The notes: generated by a model not told the origin, from the letters alone. DNA of 64,000 nt from Shewanella pneumatophori (GCF_023283895.1 NZ_JAKILB010000003.1:338982-402981); one strand, 5' to 3'. Shown: positions 37,317 to 47,307, counted from the stretch's first letter. Numbers and translations are program-made.

Positions 37317-37345
37317 AAAAAAATGCCCCGACATAGTCGAGGCAT
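37317..37345 (-). terminator. Terminator of fdh operon 2
   Basis: On the minus strand ATGCCTCGA-CTATG-TCGGGGCAT followed by T. About 20 bases after the fdhC2 stop and almost identical to that of operon 3. Confidence 0.88.
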
Positions 37346-37365
37346 TTCAAATCAGTTAGCAAACA

Positions 37366-38346
37366 TTACTCTTTGTATTTAAGGGTACCGTTTGCTTTGA
37401 TTTCATCAAACCAAAGGTTATGGTGCTGACTGGCCCATGTTTCGTCACAGTAACCAGAAACCATACACTCCATACCACCTTCAGACATAACCGTTGCCAT
37501 GAAGATATGCACGATTGAGAAAGCAGTAATAATGATGGCACTTACTGAGTGAAGTACTAGTGCGATTAAGCTAAGTGTGCGGCTAGGCTCGAACAAGTTC
37601 GGGAATAGTAGCAACATGCCAGAAGCAGAAATTAATAGGCCAAAAGCAGCGAATGCCCAGAACCATAATTTCTCACCCGCGTTAGCAAAACCAGCGTCAG
37701 GGTGTTTACCTTTGAATGGACCGAAGTTGATGTAACCACCAACAACCATCATCCACTTAAGGTCATACATCTTAGGCATTTGGTTCTTAGCCCATAACGT
37801 CACCATTAACGCCCAACCTAACATGAACGGAATTGCCATGATGTCGTGAACCTGCTTAGCACCGTTCACCATTGCCGCCCATACACCTTCACCTATGTAT
37901 GGCTGGAAGAAGAAACGTCCAGCAAGCAGGGTTAAGCCAGTTAAGATCAACAACAGACAAGGAATAGCACCTAGCCAGTGAATTGATACATCAAACTTAG
38001 ACCAACGATAAACCAGCTTGCCCGAGTATCCACCGTGCAGCTTAGAAATGCCGTTCACTTTGATAAACAGTACAAAAATAATGATCATCCCGAAAAGGGC
38101 TGCCATTAATGCTGGCGCAAGAATATCACTACGCAATTCAAGTACACGTAAGTCATACGTGTTAATTGCTTGACCGTGGAATTCACTCTTTGAAGTAGTA
38201 TAGCCTTCTTCACCCGCTTTTAGCTGGGCCCAGATTTGACCATTTACTTCGTTAGTGTCACCCACTTTCGGGGCATCGTGGGCAAATACCGACACACTAA
38301 ATAACAGTGCAATTGCCACGCCTATGTGTTTGAACCATTTGTTCAT
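37366..38346 (-). CDS. fdhC: Formate dehydrogenase cytochrome b subunit (copy 2)
   Basis: 326 residues from the ATG at 38346, preceded by AGGAGG. Signal peptide, periplasmic stretch with KAGEEGYTTSKSEFHG, then four transmembrane segments with heme-ligand His as in copy 1. Identical to copy 1 over a long DNA stretch, but its central part differs (FFFQPYIGEGVWAAMVNGAKQVHD versus FVQPYIGEGLWASLVNASKQIHD). Heme b and quinone-linked electron output are inferred from the family. Confidence 0.92.
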   Translation of the reverse strand: MNKWFKHIGVAIALLFSVSVFAHDAPKVGDTNEVNGQIWAQLKAGEEGYTTSKSEFHGQAINTYDLRVLELRSDILAPALMAALFGMIIIFVLFIKVNGISKLHGGYSGKLVYRWSKFDVSIHWLGAIPCLLLILTGLTLLAGRFFFQPYIGEGVWAAMVNGAKQVHDIMAIPFMLGWALMVTLWAKNQMPKMYDLKWMMVVGGYINFGPFKGKHPDAGFANAGEKLWFWAFAAFGLLISASGMLLLFPNLFEPSRTLSLIALVLHSVSAIIITAFSIVHIFMATVMSEGGMECMVSGYCDETWASQHHNLWFDEIKANGTLKYKE

Positions 38347-38421
38347 GTCACCTCCTGAATGCTGCAAGCTAACTTATTAAGACAGCTTGCAGCGATTATG
38401 GACTAACTCAATATTTAAGGC

Positions 38422-38991
38422 TTAGCCCCAAACATTTTTGTTAGAACCACGGTATGCAACACGCTCACGGAAGATGGCAGAAACAACTTCTGCGTCACCC
38501 GCTAATAGCGCCTTAGTTGCACACAACTCAGCACACATAGGTAGCTTGCCTTCAGCGATACGGTTTGCACCGTACTTCTGACGCTCTGCATCAGAGAAGT
38601 TCTCTTCTGGGCCGCCGGCACAGAAAGTACACTTGTCCATCTTACCGCGAGCACCGAAAGCACCTGATTTAGGGAACTGTGGCGCGCCAAATGGGCAAGC
38701 GTATAGGCAGTAACCACAACCGATACAAGTATCTTTGTCGTGCAGTACGATGCCGTCTTCTGTCTTGTAGAAACAGTTTGCAGGACAAACCGCCATACAA
38801 GGTGCATCGCTACAGTGCATACATGCTACTGAGATAGATGCTTCGCCTTTAACACCGTCATTGATAGTAACAACACGACGGCGTTGGATACCCCACTCTA
38901 AAGCAGAGTCGTTTTCGTTCTTACATGCAGTGACACAACCGTTACACTCGATGCAGCGCTTGGTATCACATAAAAATTTCATTGTAGCCAT
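38422..38991 (-). CDS. fdhB: Formate dehydrogenase iron-sulfur subunit (copy 2)
   Basis: 189 residues with four 4Fe-4S motifs as in copy 1, all Cys kept. The two proteins differ at only a handful of residues (VKGE versus EKGE, CSDAPC versus CDDAPC, NKNVWG versus KNAAWG at the end). The gene lies between fdhA2 and fdhC2 with short gaps, AGGAG before the ATG. Confidence 0.95.
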   Translation of the reverse strand: MATMKFLCDTKRCIECNGCVTACKNENDSALEWGIQRRRVVTINDGVKGEASISVACMHCSDAPCMAVCPANCFYKTEDGIVLHDKDTCIGCGYCLYACPFGAPQFPKSGAFGARGKMDKCTFCAGGPEENFSDAERQKYGANRIAEGKLPMCAELCATKALLAGDAEVVSAIFRERVAYRGSNKNVWG

Positions 38992-39020
38992 TCTGGCAAT
39001 TCTCCTAGCTAATTCTGCAC

Positions 39021-41876
39021 TTAGGCTTTAGTGATCTGACAAAGCGATGCTTTGGTTTCCTGCATCTGAGTCACAGGGTCATAACCGTAAGTCAATGCAG
39101 TGTTAGCTGATTCACCAATAACGTAAGGAACCGTACCTTCTGGGTAGTTAGGTGCTAAGCTTTCGCCATGCATCTCACCCGCAAAGTGATAAGGCATCCA
39201 AGTAACACCGGGCTTAACGCGTGGAGTAACCATTGCCTTAATCTTAATACGACCACCTTCAGCACCTTCTAGCCATACTGTATCGCCGTCACGAATGCTG
39301 CGATCAGCCGCATCAGCTGGGTTGATTTCAACAAACATCTCTTGTTGAAGTTCTGCCAACCATGGGTTTGAACGCGACTCTTCACCACCACCTTCGTACT
39401 CAACTAAACGACCAGAAGTAAGACCTAGCGGGTACTTAGCTGCTGAGTCTATATCTTGAATAGTCTTGTACAGTGTTGGTAGACGGTGCACTTGCATATC
39501 AGCGTATGTCGGGTACTTAGACACTAAATCACGACGTGGCGTGTATAGCGGCTCACGATGCACAGGTACTTCGTCTGGGAATGTCCAAACAATACAACGT
39601 GCTTTAGCGTTACCGAATGGAATACAACCGTGCTTCATAGCCACACGTTGGATACCACCAGAAATATCTGTCTTCCAGTTCTTACCTTCAGCTTCAGCTT
39701 TTTCAGCCGCAGTTAGGTCGTCCCACCAGCCAAGTTGCTTCAGCATGTCAGCAGTGAACTCTGGGTAACCGTCTTGGATTTCAGCGCCTTTAGAGTAGCT
39801 ACCTTCAGCAAGTAGGTTCTTACCTTTATACTCAACACCGTAACGAGCACGGAAATTACCGCCGCCCTCAAGTACGTGTTTGTTTGTGTTATAAAGGATT
39901 TGAGTACCTGGATGCTTCTGCTCTGGCGTTCCCCAACATGGCCAAGGTAGACCATAAGTTTCACCTTTAGCAGGACCACCTGCAGCTTCAAGTGTCTTGT
40001 TGCTAAATGTACCCCAGTTTTGAGTATGTAGCTTCAAACGCTCAGGGCTTTGGCCAGACATACCAATGGTCCACATACCGCGGTTAATTTCGCGAGTAAT
40101 GTCTTCAATTACTAGAACGTCATTGGCGTCTTTAGCAATACGCTTAGTGTACTCATCAGCAAAACCAAGCTTTTGCGATAGACGGTACATGATCTCAAGG
40201 TCAGTCTTAGATTCGAATAGAGGCTGAATCACCTGCTCACGCCATTGCTGTGAACGGCCAGAGTTAGACACAGAACCTTGAGTTTCGAACTGAGTCGCTG
40301 CAGGTAATAGGTAAACGCCATTCTTACGACGGTGCATTACGCCAGCCATTGTTGGGAATGGATCCACAACAACTACGGTATCCATTTGATCAAGTGCATC
40401 ACGTACGTCACGCTGACGAGTTTCAGTGTTAACTGATTGACCCCAGAAGAACGCCATACGAACACGATCTTTCTGCGCTAGTTTTTCAGGTGTTTCTAAC
40501 ACACCATCATGCCAACGAGAACAAGGGATACCTGGGGTGTTCATTGGAATGCGGCCTAGGTAAGAGTTCTGGTCGAAACGATCTTTAACCCAACCGTAAT
40601 CTAGGTCCCAAACGTTACACCAGTGCTTCCAAGAACCCGTCTTCAGACCGTAGTAACCTGGTAGCGTATCGAACAATAGACCTAAGTCAGTTGCACCCTG
40701 TACGTTATCGTGACCACGGAAGATGTTAGTACCGCCACCAGACACACCCATGTTACCTAGGGCTAGCTGCAGGATACAGTAAGCACGAGTGTTAGCATTA
40801 CCTACGTGATGCTGAGTACCACCCATACACCAAACAACTGTACCTGGACGATTGTCGGCCATTAACTTAGCAGCTTGGTAAACTTCTTCTTCGGTGCAAC
40901 CAGTGATGTTCTCAACTTCTTTAGGTGGGAACTTCTTCACTTCTTCACGGATAGTATCCATTTCGAATACACGTTGTTCGATAAATGTCTTATCTTCCCA
41001 ACCGTTTTCGAAGATGTGCCAAAGCATACCGTAGATGAATGGAATATCCGTACCAGGACGCAGACCACAGTGCAGATCTGCGTGAGCAGCTGTGCGTGAG
41101 AAGCGTGGGTCAACCACGATTAATTTAGCGTTGTTCTTCTCTTTAGCGATCAAGATATGCTGCATTGCAACTGGATGCGCTTCAGCAGGGTTTGCCCCGA
41201 TGAAGAAGATTGCATTAGCATTTTGAATGTCGTTAAAAGAGTTAGTTTGCGCACCGTAACCCCAAGTGTTAGCAACACCGGCTACAGTGGTAGAGTGACA
41301 AATACGAGCTGAGTGGTCGACGTTGTTGGTGCCCCACATTGCTGCAAATTTACGATACATGTAGCAGCCTTCGTTCGAGAACTTAGCACTACCCATGAAG
41401 TAAACAGAGTCAGGACCAGATTCTTTACGAATAGTCTGCATTTGGTCGCCAACTTCATTGAAAGCTTGCTCCCAAGATAGTTTTTTCCACTTGCCATCAA
41501 CAAGTTTCATTGGGTACTTAAGACGCTTTTCACCGTGACCATGTTCACGCAATGCAGCACCTTTAGCACAGTGACCACCAGCGTTGAATGGGTGATCGAA
41601 AGCTGGCTCTTGACCAGTCCACACGCCATTTTGTACTTCAGCATAAAGACCACAACCTACCGCACATGCACTACATACGGTACGCTTAATTTCAGTTGGT
41701 GCATCATGTGGGATATCTTTGGCTTCAGCACGACGCATCATGCCAGTACCTAAGAAAGAAGCGGCTGCAATACCACCAGATGTGATACCTGCTTGCTTCA
41801 TAAATTGACGACGGCTAAGACCTAGAGTTTTTTTCTCTACGGTTGGAGCCGCGTTGGATTTGCGAGTTAACTTCAT
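39021..41876 (-). CDS. fdhA: Formate dehydrogenase catalytic subunit (copy 2), mosaic
   Basis: 951 residues, bis-MGD enzyme with Tat motif SRRQFMKQAG, 4Fe-4S motif CSACAVGC and a late Cys in GGHCAKGAA, and active-site Cys in ARICHSTTV. Its N-terminus (about 105 residues) follows copy 1 (RTVCSACAVGCGLY), but from CAKGAALREHGHGEKRLKYP on it largely follows copy 3 (KTGSWKHWCNVWDLDY, NWKTDISGGIQRVA, YPEGTVPYVIGE). It keeps its own residues in places. The neighbouring fdhX, fdhB and fdhC are copy-1-like. This points to recombination between operons. Confidence 0.94.
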   Translation of the reverse strand: MKLTRKSNAAPTVEKKTLGLSRRQFMKQAGITSGGIAAASFLGTGMMRRAEAKDIPHDAPTEIKRTVCSACAVGCGLYAEVQNGVWTGQEPAFDHPFNAGGHCAKGAALREHGHGEKRLKYPMKLVDGKWKKLSWEQAFNEVGDQMQTIRKESGPDSVYFMGSAKFSNEGCYMYRKFAAMWGTNNVDHSARICHSTTVAGVANTWGYGAQTNSFNDIQNANAIFFIGANPAEAHPVAMQHILIAKEKNNAKLIVVDPRFSRTAAHADLHCGLRPGTDIPFIYGMLWHIFENGWEDKTFIEQRVFEMDTIREEVKKFPPKEVENITGCTEEEVYQAAKLMADNRPGTVVWCMGGTQHHVGNANTRAYCILQLALGNMGVSGGGTNIFRGHDNVQGATDLGLLFDTLPGYYGLKTGSWKHWCNVWDLDYGWVKDRFDQNSYLGRIPMNTPGIPCSRWHDGVLETPEKLAQKDRVRMAFFWGQSVNTETRQRDVRDALDQMDTVVVVDPFPTMAGVMHRRKNGVYLLPAATQFETQGSVSNSGRSQQWREQVIQPLFESKTDLEIMYRLSQKLGFADEYTKRIAKDANDVLVIEDITREINRGMWTIGMSGQSPERLKLHTQNWGTFSNKTLEAAGGPAKGETYGLPWPCWGTPEQKHPGTQILYNTNKHVLEGGGNFRARYGVEYKGKNLLAEGSYSKGAEIQDGYPEFTADMLKQLGWWDDLTAAEKAEAEGKNWKTDISGGIQRVAMKHGCIPFGNAKARCIVWTFPDEVPVHREPLYTPRRDLVSKYPTYADMQVHRLPTLYKTIQDIDSAAKYPLGLTSGRLVEYEGGGEESRSNPWLAELQQEMFVEINPADAADRSIRDGDTVWLEGAEGGRIKIKAMVTPRVKPGVTWMPYHFAGEMHGESLAPNYPEGTVPYVIGESANTALTYGYDPVTQMQETKASLCQITKA

Positions 41877-41894
41877 CGCTTAAATTCTCCTAAA

Positions 41895-42092
41895 CTATCC
41901 GCGTAAGCTGTTGTAATAACTGCGAATATGCGCAGTTTCATGATAGCCATTGTCATTCTTTGAACTGACTTTAGTTTCACTTGCTTGAGCAACACTCACG
42001 CCAGTTGCGGCGATAGCAACACTTGCGGTGCCGCCAATGGTTAGTGCTTTCAGCAAAGATCTGCGGTTCAGATCAGGCTGTTGCTTGTTCAT
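41895..42092 (-). CDS. fdhX: FdhX, small Tat-targeted Fdh subunit (copy 2)
   Basis: 65 residues, MNKQQPDLNRRSLLKALTIGG with twin Arg, mature part ending SYYNSLRG. Only a few residues differ from copy 1 (NKQQ versus KKQQ, SSKNDNGYH versus STKNVDGYH). AGGAG precedes the ATG. Confidence 0.9.
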   Translation of the reverse strand: MNKQQPDLNRRSLLKALTIGGTASVAIAATGVSVAQASETKVSSKNDNGYHETAHIRSYYNSLRG

Positions 42093-42715
42093 TTTTACTC
42101 CTGGAAGAAAGGAATACTCTAATTACAGAAAAATAAGATAAGTCTAATAATGCGGTTATTTACAGTGCCGAGCACCAGTTGTTAAACCAATGATCCACAA
42201 TGTAAAAATTGTTTACTTATTAGAGGTATCCAACAAAATTACCCGGCTAATATAAAGAAATTTACTTTAGGAAAAATTGATCTGAGATAGGTTAGATTTC
42301 GACTTTTAGGGGAGGATCCGCCAAAGTGTTAACTGGCGCATATTTAAAAGCCAAAAAACTGTGTAGTAAATCAAAATAGCACAGGTGATTAGACGGTTGA
42401 ACCTCATTTAAAATTTAACAAATACAAAACATTAAAGGGTTTGCTTATATAAATGCTAATTATTAACATTTGCCATTGCCTAGGAATATTTCTTATACAA
42501 AATCCTATTTAAAGCCAGTATCGCAACTCATATAAGCGGACCTAACTAACACAGATTTATCACCAAAAAACAACAAACCAAAAGGCTCCCAATATAAGCA
42601 CTAAGATCCTAATGGAGACCTACCTAATGTAAGCCACTGATAATAAAGTTTTTTATCAAATAAGACTAAAAATGAAAGGTGAATGGATAACAATCTTCGC
42701 TTATAAGCTAAAAAC
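42093..42715. promoter_or_regulatory. Region upstream of fdh operon 2
   Basis: About 620 bases without a gene. It shares ordered blocks with the region upstream of operon 1, including the TTGATCT half-site, AAAGTGTTAACT and CCAATATA...CACT near 42590, plus TGTAAG near 42629. Likely promoter and leader of operon 2; no coding frame. Confidence 0.5.
42277..42290 (-). promoter_or_regulatory. EtrA/FNR-like half site upstream of fdh operon 2
   Basis: TTGATCTGAGATAG keeps the TTGATCT half but has a poor second half. Same relative position as 36494 in operon 1. Confidence 0.3.
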
Positions 42716-42741
42716 AAAAATGCCCCGACTATGTCGAGGCA
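42716..42741 (-). terminator. Terminator of fdh operon 3
   Basis: Minus strand TGCCTCGAC-ATA-GTCGGGGCA followed by T run. It lies 26 bases after the fdhC3 stop and matches the operon 2 terminator in its arms. Confidence 0.88.
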
Positions 42742-42766
42742 TTTCAATTATGAGCTTAAGCAAAGA

Positions 42767-43777
42767 TTAGTCTTTATAAACTATGCTGTTGCTATCTCTC
42801 ATTTCATCGTACCAAACGTTGTGGTGCTGGACAGCCCAATTTTCATCGCAATATCCAGATACCATACACTCCATACCACCTTCACTTAGCACTGTCGCCA
42901 TCCAAATATGTACGATAGTAAATGCGATAATAATTACCGCGCTAATTGAGTGAATGAGTAGTGCAGCCATTGATGCTTCACGTGGTAGATCTAATCCCGG
43001 CAATACAAGCATGAGTCCTGATGCGGCAATAAACAAACCGAACAGGGTTAAGCTCCAAAACCATAATTTTTCACCAGCGTTAGCAAATCCGCTATCAGGA
43101 TGCTGACCCTTGAATGGACCGAAGTTGACGTAACCACCAACCACTAAGAACCACTTTAAGTCATACATCTTGAACGTCTGCATTGGCATCCACTTAACCA
43201 CACATAACAGCCAAGACACGATAAAGATCGGTCCAACCCAGTCATGTATAGTTTTACTGCCATAAATCAGTGCAGCCCAAAGGCCCTCTCCAATATACGG
43301 TTGCAGTACGTGCTTACCTAGCATGATGTTAAGACCCGTGAATATTAGCGCCAAACATGAAGTCGCCATTACCCAATGGATCCATAGATCTGCTTTTGAC
43401 CAGCGTAGGACCATTTTGCCTGAAAAGCCTTTGCTCAATTTTGAGGGGCCATTCACCAGATAAAAGAATAAGAATGCCGCAAATACGCCGACAACAGTAA
43501 TCCCCATCACTGGAGTTAAATACTGGTTCCTTACAATTTCACCTTCGTTACCTACGACGTTAATTAAAACACCCGTCTCAACACCTTTTGCAACAGTGTA
43601 GCCAGATTCGCCTGCTTTAACCGCGCGCCAAAGATCGGCATCGCTGGTTTGTACAGCTTGCTGCTGACTCGATTGATCATCCGCCGCCATTGCTGAAGCG
43701 CTTAGTCCCAACCCCATTGATAACACCAATGGAATAACTAGCATTACAAACAGGCTGCGCAGTGACTTGATAAACAT
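42767..43777 (-). CDS. fdhC: Formate dehydrogenase cytochrome b subunit (copy 3)
   Basis: 336 residues from the ATG at 43777, with AAAGGAG upstream; the GTG two codons earlier is less likely. Longer periplasmic N-terminus than the other two copies, signal peptide to about residue 33. Four membrane segments with His as in IHWVMATSCLALIFTGL, KTIHDWVGPIFIVSWLL and LIHSISAVIIIAFTIVHIWMA. It is diverged from copies 1 and 2 throughout, so it left the common ancestor earlier or escaped conversion. Confidence 0.92.
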   Translation of the reverse strand: MFIKSLRSLFVMLVIPLVLSMGLGLSASAMAADDQSSQQQAVQTSDADLWRAVKAGESGYTVAKGVETGVLINVVGNEGEIVRNQYLTPVMGITVVGVFAAFLFFYLVNGPSKLSKGFSGKMVLRWSKADLWIHWVMATSCLALIFTGLNIMLGKHVLQPYIGEGLWAALIYGSKTIHDWVGPIFIVSWLLCVVKWMPMQTFKMYDLKWFLVVGGYVNFGPFKGQHPDSGFANAGEKLWFWSLTLFGLFIAASGLMLVLPGLDLPREASMAALLIHSISAVIIIAFTIVHIWMATVLSEGGMECMVSGYCDENWAVQHHNVWYDEMRDSNSIVYKD

Positions 43778-43828
43778 ATTCACTCCTTTATTGGGCTGAA
43801 ACCAAGGTTTCAGCCCTACTCAGCCTGA

Positions 43829-44416
43829 CTAACCAGTTGTTGGGGTGTAACCCCAAATGGTACCCGGCGCGCCTCTTGCAGCTGTACGTTCGCGGTAGAT
43901 ATCAGATACCACACCCGCATCACCCGCTAGCAGTGCTTTAGTTGCACAAAGCTCAGCACACATAGGTAGCTTGCCTTCCGCAATACGGTTTGCACCATAA
44001 AGCTTACGCTCTGCTTCTGAGAAGTCTGGCTCCGGACCACCTGCACAGAAAGTACATTTGTCCATTTTACCGCGACTACCAAAAGCATCCTTCTGCGGAA
44101 ACTGAGGTGCACCGAATGGACAAGCATAGAAACAGTAACCACAACCGATACAAGTTTCTTTGTTGTGCAGTACGATGCCATCTTCAGTACGATAGAAGCA
44201 ATCTGCAGGGCAAACAGCCATACAAGGTGCGTCAGTACAGTGCATACATGCCACTGAAATTGACGCTTCACCTGGCTCACCATCATGTAGAGTAACTACA
44301 CGACGACGTTGGATCCCCCAGCCAATGGCTGAGGCGTTTTCGTTTTTACATGCTGTGACGCAACCGTTACACTCGATGCAGCGCTTGGTGTCACATAAGA
44401 ATTTCATGACTGCCAT
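43829..44416 (-). CDS. fdhB: Formate dehydrogenase iron-sulfur subunit (copy 3)
   Basis: 195 residues, four 4Fe-4S motifs complete (CDTKRCIECNGCVTAC, CMHCTDAPCMAVCP, CIGCGYCFYACPFG, CTFC...CAELCAT). Clearly diverged from copies 1 and 2 and with a longer C-terminus (GAPGTIWGYTPTTG). Confidence 0.95.
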   Translation of the reverse strand: MAVMKFLCDTKRCIECNGCVTACKNENASAIGWGIQRRRVVTLHDGEPGEASISVACMHCTDAPCMAVCPADCFYRTEDGIVLHNKETCIGCGYCFYACPFGAPQFPQKDAFGSRGKMDKCTFCAGGPEPDFSEAERKLYGANRIAEGKLPMCAELCATKALLAGDAGVVSDIYRERTAARGAPGTIWGYTPTTG

Positions 44417-44442
44417 AATGGCTTATCTCCTCATCAAGTTAA

Positions 44443-47292
44443 TTAGGCTTTGCTGACCTGACACAAGCTCACTTTCGTCTCTTGCATCTGGGTCACAACA
44501 TCATAACCATAGGTCATTACGGTATTGGCAGCTTCACCAATCACGTAAGGAACTGTTCCTTCTGGGTAGTTCTTCTCTAGGCTCTTGCCTTCGAATACAC
44601 CCGCGAAGTGATATGGCATGAAACATTCGCCTGGTACAACTCGTGGAATGACCATAGCCTTAACGGTGATCTTGGCACCTTCTGGACTATGAACGAACAC
44701 GTCGTCACCATCACGAATACCGCGATCAGCAGCATCAGCTGGATTGATCTCGATAAACATCTCTTGCTGTAGCTCAGCAAGCCATGGATTTGAACGCGTT
44801 TCCTCACCACCACCTTCGTACTCAACCAAACGGCCAGTAGTAATAATTAATGGGAAGCCTTTACTGAAATCCTGATCCTGAATTGATTTATACAGGGTAG
44901 GAAGACGAGCAACCATACGGTCTTCATAAGTTGGGTACTTAGCAACCAAGTCACGACGAGGCGTATAAAGTGGCTCACGGTGTAATGGGATATCATCTGG
45001 GAAGTTCCATACGATACAACGCGCTTTTGCGTTACCGTAAGGAATACAACCATGATCAATCGCCACACGCTGAATACCACCAGAAATATCGGTTTTCCAG
45101 TTTTTACCTTCAGCTGCCGCTTTCTCTTCAGCAGTTAGATCATCCCACCAGCCAAGCTGCTTAAGCATCTTGTCGGTAAACTCAGGATAACCGTCTTTAA
45201 TTTCACTGCCTTTCGAGTAAGAACCTTCGGCCAAGATATTGTTGCCGTTGTGCTCAACACCATAACGTGCACGGAAGTTACCACCACCGTACTTAACTTC
45301 ACGACCAGTGCGGTATAGGATCTGTGTGCCCGGGTGCTTCATTTCTGGAGTACCCCAACATGGCCAAGGTAGACCATAAGTCTCACCTTTCGCTGGGCCG
45401 CCCGGCGCCTCTAGCGATTGAATATCGAATGTACCCCAGTTTTCTTGGTGCATCTTCAAACGCTCTGGGCTTTGGCCCGTGTAACCAATGGTCCACATAC
45501 CTTTGTTGTACTCGCGAGTCATATCTTCAATCAACGGCTCGTCACCATTAACTTGAATATGCTTACAGAACTCTTTCTCGACGCCCCATTTCTTCGCTAG
45601 CTTGTACATGATCACATGGTCAGGCTTAGACTCGAATAATGGCTCAATAACTTGCGAGCGCCATTGTAGAGAACGGTTTGAAGCTGAAACCGAACCATAA
45701 GTTTCAAACTGAGTTGCAGCAGGTAGCAAGTAAACGCCATCGGTACGTTCATGCATGACACCCGCCATAGTTGGGAACGGATCCACAACTACCACAGTTT
45801 TCATCTTGTTAAGTGCTTCACGCACTTCACGGCCACGGGTTTCAGTATTAACTGATTGACCCCAGAAAAACGCCATATGAATATTGTCTTTCTGAGCGAT
45901 CTTAGATTTGTCTTCTAGTACACCATCATGCCAGCGTGAACATGGGATACCTGTTGAAGTCATTGGATCTTGGCCTAAACGCTGCTCTTGGTCGAAACGG
46001 CTCTTAACCCATTCATAATCCAAGTCCCAAACGTTACACCAATGCTTCCAAGAACCCGTCTTAAGACCGTAGTAACCCGGTAGCGTATCGAACAATAAAC
46101 CGAAGTCGGTTGCGCCCTGTACGTTATCGTGACCACGGAAAATGTTAGTACCGCCACCAGACACGCCCATGTTACCTAGCGCTAGCTGCAAGATACAGTA
46201 AGCACGAGTGTTGGCATTACCTACGTGATGCTGAGTACCACCCATACACCAAACAACGGTGCCAGGCTTAGTTTCAGCCAGTAGCTTCGCTACGCGGAAC
46301 ATTTGCTCTTCAGTTGCGCCAACAATGTTAGCTACTTCAGCAGGCGGATACTTCTTCACCTCTTCACGGATACGTTCCATACCGTATACACGTTGGTCGA
46401 TAAAGGTTTGATCTTCCCAACCATTTTCGAAGATGTGCCATAGCAAGCCATAAATGAAAGGAATATCCGTACCAGGACGAATATGCACGAACTCGTCAGA
46501 CTTAGCTGCAGTTCGGGTGAAACGAGGGTCGACAACGATAATTTTCGCGCCGCGCTCTTTACCTTCCAAGATATGTTGCATTGCAACAGGGTGAGCTTCA
46601 CAAGGGTTTGAGCCGATAAACATCATCGCTTTCGCGTTACGGATATCGTTGAAAGAGTTGGTTTGCGCACCATAGCCCCAAGTGTTAGCAACACCGGCCA
46701 CAGTGGTAGAGTGACAAATACGGGCTGAGTGGTCGACATTGTTAGTGCCCCACATCGCCGCAAATTTGCGGTACATATATGCTTGTTCGTTTGAGAACTT
46801 GGCACTACCCATGAAGAATACCGAGTCTGGACCCGATTCTTTACGAATATCTAGTGCTTGTTGACCCACTTCTTCAATTGCTTGATCCCATGAAAGACGC
46901 TTCCACTTACCGCCTTCTAACTTCATTGGATACTTAAGACGCTTTTCACCATGACCATGCTCGCGTAAAGCAGCACCTTTTGCACAGTGGCCACCCGCAT
47001 TAAATGGGTGATCGAATGCTGGCTCCTGACCTGTCCATACGCCATTTTGAACTTCGGCATAAACACCACAGCCTACAGAGCAGTGAGAACAGATGGTACG
47101 TTTAGTTTCGGTGGGGGTGTCGTGGGGAATATCTTTTGCTTCAGCTTTGCGCATCATTCCTGCGCCTAGCATTGATGCCGCTGCAATACCGCCTGTCGCG
47201 AGGCTCGCGGACTTGAGGAATTGGCGACGGTTTAAACCTAAAACTGCTTTGTTGCTTGCTGCAGCTTGGTCTGTTTTGCGGGTTAATCGCAT
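44443..47292 (-). CDS. fdhA: Formate dehydrogenase catalytic subunit (copy 3)
   Basis: 949 residues from the ATG at 47292 with GGAG 6 bases upstream; a GTG start one codon earlier is possible. Tat motif NRRQFLKSAS, 4Fe-4S ligands in CSHCSVGC and GGHCAKGAA, active-site Cys in ARICHSTTV with the following His. Unlike copies 1 and 2 the region MMFIGSNPCEAHP has an extra Cys. Its upstream genes encode the maturation factors, so this operon is linked to the polyferredoxin set. Confidence 0.95.
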   Translation of the reverse strand: MRLTRKTDQAAASNKAVLGLNRRQFLKSASLATGGIAAASMLGAGMMRKAEAKDIPHDTPTETKRTICSHCSVGCGVYAEVQNGVWTGQEPAFDHPFNAGGHCAKGAALREHGHGEKRLKYPMKLEGGKWKRLSWDQAIEEVGQQALDIRKESGPDSVFFMGSAKFSNEQAYMYRKFAAMWGTNNVDHSARICHSTTVAGVANTWGYGAQTNSFNDIRNAKAMMFIGSNPCEAHPVAMQHILEGKERGAKIIVVDPRFTRTAAKSDEFVHIRPGTDIPFIYGLLWHIFENGWEDQTFIDQRVYGMERIREEVKKYPPAEVANIVGATEEQMFRVAKLLAETKPGTVVWCMGGTQHHVGNANTRAYCILQLALGNMGVSGGGTNIFRGHDNVQGATDFGLLFDTLPGYYGLKTGSWKHWCNVWDLDYEWVKSRFDQEQRLGQDPMTSTGIPCSRWHDGVLEDKSKIAQKDNIHMAFFWGQSVNTETRGREVREALNKMKTVVVVDPFPTMAGVMHERTDGVYLLPAATQFETYGSVSASNRSLQWRSQVIEPLFESKPDHVIMYKLAKKWGVEKEFCKHIQVNGDEPLIEDMTREYNKGMWTIGYTGQSPERLKMHQENWGTFDIQSLEAPGGPAKGETYGLPWPCWGTPEMKHPGTQILYRTGREVKYGGGNFRARYGVEHNGNNILAEGSYSKGSEIKDGYPEFTDKMLKQLGWWDDLTAEEKAAAEGKNWKTDISGGIQRVAIDHGCIPYGNAKARCIVWNFPDDIPLHREPLYTPRRDLVAKYPTYEDRMVARLPTLYKSIQDQDFSKGFPLIITTGRLVEYEGGGEETRSNPWLAELQQEMFIEINPADAADRGIRDGDDVFVHSPEGAKITVKAMVIPRVVPGECFMPYHFAGVFEGKSLEKNYPEGTVPYVIGEAANTVMTYGYDVVTQMQETKVSLCQVSKA

Positions 47293-47307
47293 CACACTCT
47301 CCTTTAA

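Noticed and set aside
45418..45600. Plus-strand small frames within fdhA3 and other fdh genes
   Set aside because: Long antisense frames are common in these well-codon-biased genes; no start context or family.
33219..47292. Selenocysteine formate dehydrogenases
   Set aside because: All three FdhA read Cys at the active site, and no in-frame TGA is seen.
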